Positions 44,995-56,297 of a stretch of 64,000 nucleotides of DNA are shown here, one piece after another. Numbering within the stretch: position 1 is the first letter of the stretch; each line of letters opens with the position of its first letter. The position numbers were made by a program, and so were the translations under genes. The notes beneath the pieces were generated by a model that saw nothing but the letters and a program-made list of their open reading frames with translations, made no database searches and had not been told where the DNA came from. The stretch comes from Marchantia polymorpha subsp. ruderalis (taxonomy: Eukaryota > Streptophyta > Marchantiopsida > Marchantiales > Marchantiaceae), in contig AP031359.1 of assembly GCA_037833965.1 (NCBI GenBank), positions 4,646,001 to 4,710,000 on the forward strand, given 5' to 3'.

Positions 44995-46061
44995 CTCGAC
45001 CACTCGTGGCTGATCAGTTCCGAGCTCTCGATTAAATACTTTATGCTGATCTTTGGACTCGGATATCTGAATTTTGGTTGGTGCATTTTGCGGACAACAT
45101 CTTTATCAGAAGAGAGGTCCCGGCCTTTAAGGGAACAAGAAGACCCCACCAGAAGCATCGAGAGTCCGCGGAGCAGGTTTCAGCCTCTTGAATTGGTCGC
45201 TTGCTTGCTTGCTCAACCTCCATGTGAGCTCTCGTCTATTGCCTGCCGTGAGTGTGTGAGAAAAGCTCGCCGATGCATAACTCTGAATAACATTAGGATC
45301 AACGAACGAGGTAGCAGAGAACACTATTCTGCCCGAGGTAAATGTAAAGACCAGCATGAGTGGTGGCTTCGTGGGCTGGGCTGGCCGTTGCAGTGATTCA
45401 GGTCAGCTCGCCAGGACTAGGACCAAGCCCACGCCAGCACGCACCACCATAGATGTATGATATCCACCCCCACTTCGTGAACAAGAGGCCGGTTCTCGGA
45501 TCAACGACATGTTGCTGATCGGCTCTAGCAGATAGGATCCAGAGAAATTTGCTCTGGAGGCAATCAAGTTACCGAAGGTGTGAGAGAGATGTGGTTAGAT
45601 AAGCCCGTCCTTTGGCCAGACTACGTAGGGTTGTTATAGTTGTAGCACTCGAGTTTGCCTGGAGGCATGTGTTGTGAGCACATGAGCACAATTTTTGTTT
45701 CGATGCTTCACTCTTGATGTTGTATAAATTTCCTTCTAATAGAATAATGGCAACAAAATTCTACGAAAGATCGTCTTTTCTTTTGGCTATTGTCACATGT
45801 ATCGTTCTCCTGTTATCTTTTCTTCTTCCACTGCCCTCGTTACCTTTCATTCTATGTATTCGAGTTACGTTTCCTCCCTCCTCGAACATTGAAGCTGGTG
45901 ATTGAGATCGAAGGATCATGTAACAAATGTCGTCAACCCAACCCTTAAATGTTCCAATGTAACAACGATTTCAGTTCCTTGAGACTCATGGCACTTTAGG
46001 ACTCGCATGGACCACTAATCATAAGAACACTTACGCGAATGCATTTCTGTAGACTTAGCAG
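44995..46061. other. Stretch without recognised gene
   Basis: It may contain the 3' flank of the kinase fragment. A forward frame at 45043-45396 has no recognisable motif and I do not call it a gene. Confidence 0.4.
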
Positions 46062-46250
46062 CCCCTGAGAAATCAGATGAACATGATGTACACGTTTATC
46101 CTGTCAAGAACTTGATCACATTTTCCCCTGAGAAATCAGATGAACATGATGTACACGTTTACCTTGTCAAGAACCTGATCACATTTTCCCCTGAGAAATC
46201 AGATGAACATGACGTAAACGTTTACCTTGTCAAGACCCTGATCACATCTT
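46062..46250 (+). repeat. 63-bp tandem repeat, three units, in-frame 21-residue repeat
   Basis: Units start at 46062, 46125 and 46188. Each encodes a 21-residue unit such as PEKSDEHDVHVYLVKNLI plus TFS in one open frame that continues to about 46263. Differences between units are few and mostly conserve the frame. A second short open segment follows at about 46291-46410 (MNDGKVHVKLWTDLIENPEQ), stylistically similar. No start codon is seen before the repeat. Confidence 0.85.
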
Positions 46251-46740
46251 TTGTGCAAAGTTGAAACTTACTGGGTAATGTTGTTGGTAAGATGAACGAT
46301 GGTAAGGTCCATGTTAAACTTTGGACTGACCTCATAGAGAATCCTGAGCAAGTCTCCAGCGCAAAGTTTAGACTTAATGCTGCTAGTAAGTTCAACGATG
46401 CTAATGTCAATGTTAAGTGATATTAGTTGCACCTGGAAGCGAGAAGCCGATGAGAACTTCAGATATTCCAAAGGGTGAAGAAGCCATCATTCTTGTTGAC
46501 TCTGCCGGTGGAATGCATTGAGGGTTGTTTAATTATCAGCGAGCAGCTATTTTCAGGTCTCTCATTGTGAGGAGCTGAAGGAAAATATATAAGCCCTCAG
46601 TATTTTGTGAAATGGATCGTTGCTCCATTAGGGGTGCATAATGGGAGCCGTTAAGACATGATTGAAATGCTGGAAGATCTAGCAAGACTGACTTGCAAGC
46701 GGAGCTCATGAAAACAGACATTGTGAAAACAGTATTTCAC

Positions 46741-46769
46741 ATCACGCAACCAAGTAATGGTTGCGTGAT
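46741..46769. repeat. Perfect 12-bp hairpin
   Basis: ATCACGCAACCA and its exact reverse complement TGGTTGCGTGAT separated by five bases. Confidence 0.85.
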
Positions 46770-47239
46770 AATACCAAAGATCAAACTGCCCTTTGAGCTG
46801 ACCACGCGTGATAAAGGAGAACAAAATGAACATGTCAACAAGAACCGACTTTTACTTTCTTCTCTCCCGACTCGAGCAGGGTTTGGGGTCTGCACAAGTT
46901 ACGTTTCAATGACAGACATTATGAAAACAAAGTCACACGATGTACATGGAACAAAAAGATACACAAAAAGGTCGGAAATATTAGAGAGAAATGCAAAATA
47001 AATGCCCTCAATAACTTGTAACAGTAACTCAAAATATATAATCAAACCATAGGTCATTGATGCGCAACATGATAGAAAGATAAATAATCACTCTAAACAG
47101 TAAACAAATAGATTTATATCTCTTTTCTTTTTAGAATACAAATGATCTCTCTGAAAAATTCTCAATATCCATAATCACACTTGTTTCTAAAAAGAAGAGA
47201 TTTCGGTCCAACACAATAAAATCTAGTTATCAATCAATT

Positions 47240-50200
47240 CACTACACCTGATCATCATTTAGATCAATCATATTTGTCCTACCTAAATGTTTTGGCATGA
47301 GAAGTTTAGTCACATGCAAAGAGATTCTAGTCAAATCAGTTTGTGGTTTCCTACTCTTACGTTTTCCTCGTAGTTGAATGTTACGTCTGAACAACTCCTC
47401 CCTAATTGTCTCTCTTTTTTTTCCTCTAACTTCTAGAATAACATCAGGAAAAATACTGTCATCATAAATAACACATATGATATTTGATCTTTGATGTATG
47501 ATCCAAATCCTGTAAGTTTTCATAGGTGATAACATATTGGTTACAATAAATATAAGAATAAACTCAAAGACAAAATTAAAACATACATCCAAATATTATT
47601 ATAAATAATTCAATATAATGCATATTAGAAACACTTACTAAAGAAACTCTTGGTTGTATCAGACGATGTTTTTTCTTCAGATGGTTTTTCACAATTGAAT
47701 TGTTTCTCTTCTCAACAATCGACAGTCTTCTTTTCAAGATCAAGCCACTTGGTCTGATAAACATGTCGACTATTGTGACTTTCCTGTTTCTAATTGACAT
47801 TGCTCTTGAATTTTCAAGTCATGCAAGGATCTGTCCATCACAACTAGTGTGCTCTTTGCTATGCTATCACTATTCAATGTCATTTTTTCTATTTGCATCC
47901 AAGTTTCTCTTGATTTTTCAAGACAAATGTTTCTCTCATTGAACCTCAATTCTAACACAATTCTAACACAAATCTTGTTCATCTTGAAACTCATCTAACT
48001 TTTTAGAGTCTTTTTCTCCTTGCAATTCTTCATCATACCCTACTAACAACTAAGGATCATTTTCTAACAAGTGTAGATCGTTATTATATACCAAACCTTC
48101 ATATTGTGATCCAGCCCACGTGCCATGTTGTTGAATAATAGATACTTCTTGATGCCCTTTGCACATCAAAGCTCTACATTGATGTTTGCACACGTTGCCT
48201 TTCACAGCCCACAGACAATCACACGAAGGTAGCATGGAATAACAATCTCCAATAATGTACTTAGTTTTTGATTTTGGACATGTTATCTCAGCAAAATTTG
48301 GCTTTGAGTGATTTGGAATCGCGACCTAAATACAACATAGATAACGTATCATTAAAATGATCAAACACAATGTATGCAAAGTTATAATGAATTATATAAT
48401 AGAAGCAAAAATCAATGAATACAAATACAAAATCCTACAAATTTTCACCTTAGCGTCTTTCATTTCATATTCTACTGCCTATACACTCGAGATAGCAACT
48501 TCTTCCTTTCTCCAATTGACAATCAATCCCATTGCCTTTCTACAAATATTATATAGAAAGAAAGACAGCATGCTTCCAAAAAGCATGTCCAATAATCTGT
48601 CAAAACGACGAGCTTTCAAACCACCTATCATTCTTTGAATCATTTTTTTCATTGTTAGATGCCAAGTTTCTACTGCTCCATTTCTCATCTGGTTTGCGTG
48701 ATCAAATCACCAACCATTTGTCTATGAAAGCAACACACCAAAAATTTGTTAAATATTGTACTTAGAAACAATAAAAACATAATTTATGTCATTAGCGTAA
48801 AGGTAGCATACATGGGCTAAAACAGGTTATCTCATGAAAGTACTATACCAATTCAAAAACTCAATTTCTGAAACAAATCTCGTTTGAAATTACATCCAAT
48901 GTTCCCACATCCAAATTTCACTATCAGCATACATCAATTCTCCAAGAACATCTGACATTTGAAATATAAACTTTTGGTTTTTCACTTTTTGGATCAAATT
49001 TTCCTTTTATGCTTTGCATACATATAATAAGTGAATTAGATTTTAATATGTAAATATTATTAAAATATATTTCTATACTAATATAAGCATTATACATGCA
49101 TCTACATAAAAATCATTACATTAAACATAAAACATCTCAAATTTACCTTTCTTCAATATCTTCATGACACATTTTACTACACAATGTACTAAAAAAATTC
49201 AACAAATCAAAATATAATTTAATCAAAACTTACATCATATTTGGTATCGCAAACATGCTATGCAATGCAAGGGGGTTTATTTCGAGAATAATGAATCATC
49301 ATCCTTAATTACCATTTGGATTGCATAATCGACATGAAATCTTGAGACATATTTGCATATTTATATTGTTGATGTAGAGACAAAAAATGAGTATGCGTAT
49401 TGATCCAAATCTGCACAGAGTGTTGATCGTTGTCATGAAACATATAAATTTCCCTCGTCATCTTTACTTTTCTGTATTGCAGACCTTTTAGATGAATAGA
49501 GTCATCTCTAGCTAAACCATGAAAGCGGAGCTAGATTATTGAAAATACAATCTGGATCTCCTATTTGAATCTGCTTTAAATGCATATCAAAAACCTGAGT
49601 AACAATCCAATCCCATCTAAACAAGTACTCTAAATTTTTCCTAAGCCCGTTTGTAATTCTTGGTACATATGCACACTTAGGACTCCAAGAGACATCTTCA
49701 TTTTCTGTAATTCTTCCATGACACTTCTAGTCTTTATCATTACAATGATTTCTGCAATATAAATGTACAAATCAATTTAAATTTAATCCATGTACATAAA
49801 ATATCGCACAATGATAACATAAAAATCAACAAATTCAGATAAAAAAAGATTCAAAACAAATTACACAGATTTGTCTGCAACATATGATTGCAATATCAGA
49901 TTTGGATTTGTAATATGTGACAATAAAATTTCAAACACATAATCTTTTCGATTGATATTGAAGTTTATCTTTTTGGATCATGGTTTACTGTTGTCACCTT
50001 TACTGAGAGTGGATAGGTGCCTTTCCTGGATATTATGTCTGGAATCTTAGATGGCTGATTAAATGGTCCAAAAGCACACCGGTAAATTACAGTTTTGATC
50101 CTTCGGATCTGGTTTAACATTTGTTAGCTTTTTCCAAAAAGTTATCTCAAAATCTATTTTCATCTATCTTCACTAGATATCGCAGCTAGCTATCTCCACT

Positions 50201-50345
50201 AACGCAGAGCAGCTAAAAACTAGGATCGAAGAAAAGATATCACGCAAATAATTTGTTAGTGCGACGACAAGCTATGTCTCATCGCCCCAAGCCTCAGGAA
50301 AGCTATCTTCATCAGAGAATGACGCATGTCCCAAGTCCATTGCAA
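47240..50345 (-). pseudogene. MULE-type transposase with SWIM zinc finger, decayed
   Basis: Reverse strand. It probably starts at 50345 with MDLGHASFSDEDSFPEAWGD. Next recognisable piece (49730-49300): CHGRITENEDVSWSPKCAYV, then NLEYLFRWDWIVTQVFDMHL. At 48990-48850: MSDVLGELMYADSEIWMWEH. At 48710-48479: NQMRNGAVETWHLTMKKM. An exon at 48328-48053, preceded by an AG acceptor, holds the SWIM finger: CDC, then CKH in LWAVKGNVCKHQCRAL. Basic C-terminal text continues to 47242 (TNMIDLNDDQV). SWIM fingers follow the DDE core in plant Mutator-like transposases. The DDE core is not found, so a deletion is likely. No terminal inverted repeats were found for it. Confidence 0.68.
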
Positions 50346-50847
50346 ATCATTTACATAGAATATGTTTGAATAAGATGATTGAACAAAAAATAAACTATCC
50401 ATTACATATATTTATCTTCTAAACAATTGAATCAAATGAATGTTATGTTTCATTGACAATAAAAAAAATCATTAAAAATTACAACGAAACTTCATCAGCA
50501 AGCGCATGTGATGCTCGAACGAAACTAGAATAGTGCAAAATAGTTATGGTACCTTCGCGGTGGTGGACCAACTTATGAACCACAAAGCTATTCCAAAACA
50601 ACTCCCCAATGTACACTATGCAAAACGGAAGAAATATTCCAGAAGAGTACAAATAGACATAATGTTAAGAAGCCAATTTCTATACATTTATGTGTAGAAT
50701 AAAGAAAAAATGTATTCTAAATTGCAAGAATGCTAACAATGTTGCAAAACAAGTTAACGATTTGAACCCAAGACATTCTGATTGTGAGCATGAAGAGTTA
50801 CCAATTACTCTATCCTCCAAACAGCCAACAAAAAAACAAGCATCTTA

Positions 50848-51308
50848 ATGCTTCCCTTAGGGCAACTTTATATAATTGAAAAAAATACAGGAAATCATAA
50901 AAAAAACTTGGCCTTTAATAGGTTATCTATGGATAAATAGATAAACCTGAAAAACAGCCTGTAGAGCATAAAAAAAGAAAAAACCTAAATGAGTTTAAAC
51001 ACAAAAACCTAAACCTTAAACCTAAAAATCAAATTCCGCCTAAATTCCACATAAATTTTGCATGTACAAAATCATCTCCTTTTATTTATTTTTAACGTAC
51101 CCTACAAGACTCCATAATGCTTCACTTCGGTCAGTCTAATATAATTGAAAAAACACGTGAAAGCATAAAAAAAAAACTTTGCCTTTAATAGGTTATCTAT
51201 GGATAGATAGATAAAGCTGAAAACCGGCCTGTAGAGCATAAAAAAAGAAAAAACCTAAATGAATTTAAACCCAAAAATCTAAACGTTAAATCTAAAAATC
51301 AAATTCCA
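50848..51308. repeat. Tandem duplication of about 266 bp
   Basis: A unit with TTAATAGGTTATCTATGGAT and GCCTGTAGAGCATAAAAAAA occurs from about 50848 and again from about 51114. The copies differ by scattered substitutions. AT-rich, no gene. Confidence 0.8.
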
Positions 51309-51775
51309 TGTTATAAACTGCAGTATTGATGGCATGAATGTTTCTAATTTCGCGTTACCATGATTTCTCAAGTTTCCATGTGCGACCGCAGTACACGTAT
51401 GGGGAGCTCGTACAAATCATCGGATCCAAAGATGGAGGCTGTGTCGCTCAGTTTGGTCCGGTGAATGATCGCTGGATCATGAGAGACTCTCCAAAGGACA
51501 ATTTTTAACATCCTGCATGAGATCGCGAAGCTCAGTCACCAACAAAGCATATCGTAAATAAATAACAATAGTTGATTTAGACAGGTAGTCAACCTAGTGC
51601 ACAGTCAAATGAATCACTTTTGAAAAAATCAAAAGGGACTCTTTCTGGAAAAGAAGAATAAAATCCCATTAAAGTTCAACTCTATTTCATCTATCATACT
51701 TCTTCACGACCATCGTTGCGAAACTAAGTCGACATTAAGATACAACCATTGGCTACTGTACTGAACATTCTACTA

Positions 51776-52560
51776 ATGGCAATGCCTGTATCGATGCTGT
51801 CTATTTGTAAACACGGGCGGAATTAAAATTTAAATAGGAAAGCGCAATCAAAGACATGTTTTTCAATCCGATAGTTTGGATGGGAGGATGGGCAGGGTCT
51901 ATTCTATCTATTCAAAAATAAGTTGGTTGTGTTTAGAATCTAATATCATTCTGCCTATCGACGGTGGCAACACACTGCCAGCACGATACGTAAACGGGCA
52001 AATCTGCTGCATAGATTCCAAGAGCAGAAAGCCTTCTCCCATATTCCTGAGTTGAAAACAAATAGCTTGAGAAAGTTTAGAAAACAGGAATGAGTGAGCC
52101 AAAAGCAACATACAAGCAGAAACCTAATCAAACCTCCAAGACATGGATGAAGGAGTGCCCAACCCATTTTGCAAATTACCATGTATCAAAGTTTACGCTC
52201 CACCTTGCCAAGATTCTGCCGCATGTAGACAGAGTTCTGAAAGACACATTGCTCAATACAAGACAAGTATATCCAAAAGTAAGACTTTCCATACCTGGAC
52301 ATTAAGGAAGAGCTGGACACATATTTTGTCAGTATCTGATATACTGTTTTCACTTGTATCTGCTGCCTCAAGAAATCTACTAATCGCAATGCCTGTATCG
52401 ATGCTATCTATTTGTAAACACGGGCGGAATTAAAATTTGCGTGCGTGCCCAGTTCTAACTGCATGCTCAGTTCTTAAACATCCAAGAACATCCGCGCCCA
52501 TGACGACGTTCAGTAAATATGAAAGCGCAATCAAAGACATGTTTTTCAATCCGATATTCC
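51776..52560. repeat. Dispersed direct duplication, second copy split by 85 bp
   Basis: The block at 51776-51890, containing GCCTGTATCGATGCT, TTTGTAAACACGGGCGG and GCGCAATCAAAGACATG, recurs at 52388-52556. The second copy has about 85 extra bases (52439-52523) between its halves. The cause is unclear: an insertion in one copy or a deletion in the other. Confidence 0.75.
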
Positions 52561-53443
52561 TCTCATCCGAGGGCAATGCACGGCGCAAAGTTCTACCTAA
52601 TTCCATACGACGTTCCATGCTTTGTCAAAGCTTCCAACGATCTAGTCTAAATGCTAAAACTTCAAAATTGCAAACACTGATTACCGAAAGCGAAGTCGAT
52701 CGTGAAAATAAAGGTTGTCGTCAAGAGGAAAATTGCATACCTGTGGTTGGGATGTGTTCCACTCGCCGCTTCCGACTACATATATTTTCAACATTTCGGC
52801 GAATGTAGAGAGCTGATACTAGTGGATGATGTAGTACATAGTCCGCATGAAGTTTTGCGGATTCTCCAAGCTTCGGGTATTCACCTCTCGCTGTATACTA
52901 TGATTCGCCGGAGTCTTGTAGGGTCAAAAACAAGTTCAACATACTACTCGCCCAAAGCTGTGTAGAAGAAGCTCGGTCCTAGGAATAGCACTCGATTTCT
53001 AGCAACTGCCCGGAAAGACAGCGCGGAAGATTGATGTTGATGACTCTCTCTGTGCATGCACTCGGAGTTCGATACTGGGAGAAAATGTCAAGCTACAGTA
53101 CAGTACCCAGACTACACTCTACCCAGACTTCTGCGCATGGACACCCTCATAATTCTCCAGAAAATAAATGTTTTCCTTTCGATGACACCCAGGCTGACAT
53201 CAATGGTGTCACGGATTGCGGGCAGAACTAGAAGCGGAGAGGAGCTTCATTCGGCAAACCAAAATTTTCTCTGGCAGACGTGAAGAGCATTTTAGCCACT
53301 AGGTTCGCTTTGGCTTCTTTGATGCCCGGACAAGTATCAAATGTGTCCTCCAGCCCCGGACTTTTTACTGATGGATCAAGTGGATTCATAGACTAGTTGC
53401 GCACTTTTGCACAGTTTCGTCAGCTGCTCTAAATGGGGTCCCT
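52561..53443. other. Unassigned sequence before the PPR fragment
   Basis: A forward frame at 52702-52965 reads HFGECRELILVDDVVHSPHE and has coding-like composition, but I recognise no family. It could be a 5' part of the PPR gene or chance. Confidence 0.3.
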
Positions 53444-54073
53444 GTGATTAAGCGGAATGCCGAAAGAATGCGCAGGGGATCACCTACAAGATACAGGCCT
53501 GCAGAAGGTAGAGTTAGAGAAGGTAGGCCTCCTCAGTTGGGCAAAGGGCAGGTTCTTGTAGATCTTGTTTGCCGAATTTTGAACCGTGCCGATAGCTTGA
53601 CTTCGCTTTCACAGATGGGCATCAAGCTCGATCCGTTCCATGTCAGTGAGGTCCTCAAGCGACAAACATATGTGACTCTCGCACGGAAATTCTTTCAGTG
53701 GGCCACTTCACAGACAGATTACCAGCATAATGCCTTCACCTACAACGTCATGGACCCGAACTTGATCTGCAGCATGGCGAGCGCGATCGCGAGCCTCCGA
53801 GGCCTTTTACCGAATACCACTACGCTGCCCCGTTCGGCCGACCCCCGGCGCGGATGCTCTGACAAGATGCTTCGGATTTTTGAGTCATATTTCTCGATTA
53901 AATTTTCCAATTTCTTGCGAGCTAGCAATCCCCCATCGCCAGCCATCCGTCAAGAATTGTGTCAGAAGAAAAGCCGGTGTTGGGCGGGAAGGGGGAAACC
54001 GGGTTACCGTGATAAGAAAACCCGGTCTTGTCTTGGGCGGAAGGGGAAAGCGGGTGACGGTGACGGCAAATGA
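53444..54073 (+). pseudogene. PPR protein N-terminal fragment, 3' chimeric
   Basis: The open frame starts MIKRNAERMRRGSPTRYRP. Residues about 35-100 read VLVDLVCRILNRADSLTSLS, then DPFHVSEVLKRQTYVTLARK, then FFQWATSQTDYQHNAFTYNV. This is the pre-repeat region and first repeat start of plant P-class PPR proteins (pattern A-L-x-F-F-x-W-x..Q..F-x-H-x-x-x-T-Y). PPR proteins bind organellar RNA. After TYNVM (about 53750) similarity stops and unrelated, GC-rich text follows to the stop at 54073, including a short G/A-rich direct repeat near 53990-54060. So only the 5' end of a PPR gene is here, joined to foreign sequence. Confidence 0.65.
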
Positions 54074-54268
54074 GAAACGGTGTACGTATACCGTAGACCC
54101 GGAGAGCATACGACTCGCTTAGTTGCACAAACTTTTACAAACGGACGAACTGCAAGTTGTCAGGGATCTCAGTTTCTTTCTCCTCTTTCTTTCTTTCTTC
54201 ATCCTGCCTTCGGGCTGCCCCGGATAAGCCGGATTTTATCTCAGTTTTGGGAACGGGGAGGCGGGGCG

Positions 54269-54545
54269 CTTTGCGGGGAGGGTCGGCGGACCCTACATTC
54301 CGGCAACCATGTAGAGGCCATCAACCGGATGAAATTCCAACAACCATGTAGAAGAGAGGCCGTCACTGTAGAGGCCGGAACGTTGTATCTAATGCGTTGC
54401 AATGATCTACGCCGTAACAATGATCGCAGTCGTGTCGTGGAACGTTGCGGGAACAAAAAACTAAAACAAAACTGCAAGAGGTATGGCTCAGATGGAATCC
54501 CTAATGTTCAACTGTAATATTTGTAATCAAACGGTGATAACAAAT
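54269..54545 (+). repeat. Left terminal inverted repeat
   Basis: About 277 bp, reverse complement of 62594-62875 with scattered differences. The inner end is at GTGATAACAAATTG. Terminal inverted repeats of this length are typical of Mutator-like elements. Confidence 0.85.
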
Positions 54546-54731
54546 TGAGGCGACGAAATTTTAAGCGGCAAAGATTAGGGTTTTTGAAAATAGAATCACA
54601 TCAATATTCTCCAGCTTGTCGTTTCGACGTCGCTTTTGGGTGCCAGTGTCAGTGCTTTGAGGAGCTTGTGCCAGAGCTCGTGCTTGTACTTTTCTTGTCA
54701 TTTCAGGTGCTTTTGCAGGTGTGGTGACAGC

Positions 54732-56297
54732 ATGGAGGCAGGATGGATTGTGCAGGACCCACCTTATGATGGCCCTTTCAATTCGTTAATGTTGAATTGG
54801 TCAAATGGGACGGCCTACATCAAAAGCTCGAGGCTTAACGATTTTGTTTCGGGAGAGGGATCTTGTCATAGTGATGCGAAGACAGAATTTGTGACACGTT
54901 GCTCATACAAGGGTGGAGGTACTAGGCACAATTGGGAATCGTATGCAATGTATTATTGCAAGTATGGTACTCCAGAAAGGAGCAAGAAGAGTATGCTTTC
55001 CTCGAATTTTATTCAAGATCCATCAACAAAGGCAAAATTTGGTCATTGCAGCAGGGATAGACTAGATCATGATTCGCATCACAAGGGCTGTCAGTGCAGG
55101 TTTAGTGTCATTAAACTGTTGTCTAATGATCACATTCCATCAGGAATCACAAAATTGATATACAAGCATAGAAGACACGTAAATGCTGCAGGTGTAGCTT
55201 GTCATGGCACAGCGTGTTCGGATAGTGTTGGCTTGCCATCTCAAATGGCGCGCAATTTATCCTCTGAATGCAAGTAACGGCATATTTGTTACATTTTCAA
55301 TGTATTTGTTTATCGTTCACAGTCAATCTCCCGTCATATTTGTAATATCTACAATAAGTTTGTTGTTATTACAGTTTGTAAAACTTTGACACTAAGCAAG
55401 CACGTTGTCTAATATTTTCTACGTTCTTATGCCAGGGAGTGGGTTGAATGCGAGTTAAGAAGAGGTTTAACTCCTCCACAAATTTTCATGCGTGCTGCAA
55501 AAGCACTGTTCTAAAATCATCAGCGCTTAGGGTATGTGCAAGGGACCCCTATTAGAGATCATTATATCACATCTACCGATGTGTATAATGTGTCAAATTG
55601 GAACTGGACAAAGAAACTTGGAGAAGGCATGCTAATGATAGAATTAGCACACAATTATGGATGAAAGCGAATTCATCTCAAGTTGTTTTGTATCAGGCAC
55701 CAAAAAGTGATCCATTTAAACCATTGAGGCTTGCTCTTACAAGACCCTTGCTCCTAGATTGGTTGCTAAAACATGGAAATGGAGGTTGTGTTGCTATAGA
55801 TGGAACGCATGGCACGCAGAAGTATAAGGTAATATTCTACTTGTTCATTTTGATGTTTTTATCATCAGGCTTCCATGATTATGTATATTCTACCTTACTA
55901 TTTGCAATCTCTGCAAGATATTTGAAAAAATGACGGTTTGGAGCTTTAACCAGTCCTGTAAGACATTATTGAACGTCTCAATGTGTGCTGTATATGTTGT
56001 TTTATATACTTTGATCACGTCTAAATTATCAAGACATAAAAATAGCGAATCATTCATTTGTATCAGGTTTAGCTTAGTATCAATGAAGATGAATACTTTG
56101 TAGACGATTGCTAGCAGCAAACTGATACGGTTATTTCATTTTTTGCAATGCAGTATCCACTGTACACCCTGATGGTGTTTGACGAATATGAACACGGACA
56201 TCCTACTATTTTTGGATTCCTCGAAAGAGAAGAAACAGAAGATCTGGTGGATTTATTATCTGCAGCGAAGAAGATGGCCCAACATTATATCCTATGA
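54732..56297 (+). pseudogene. MULE-type transposase, N-terminal half, three exons
   Basis: Exon 1 from the ATG at 54732 (MEAGWIVQDPPYDGPFNSLM) to 55273. It includes a C/H-rich DNA-binding region like FAR1/WRKY-GCM1 domains (CSYKGGGTRHNWE, HHKGCQCRFSV). A GT-AG intron at 55274-55435 keeps frame into KEWVECELRRGLTPPQIFMR. Exon 2 carries a stop near 55514 and a frameshift near 55595, then CVAIDGTHGTQKYK, the first catalytic aspartate region of MULE transposases. An intron at 55829-56153 keeps frame into YPLYTLMVFDEYEHGHPTIF. The frame stops at 56295. The second and third catalytic acids are not found downstream, so it is truncated and non-functional. Confidence 0.78.

Noticed and set aside
54260..54268. 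9-bp target duplication for the MULE-like element
   Set aside because: The nine bases outside the left repeat do not match those outside the right repeat, and other border choices also fail.
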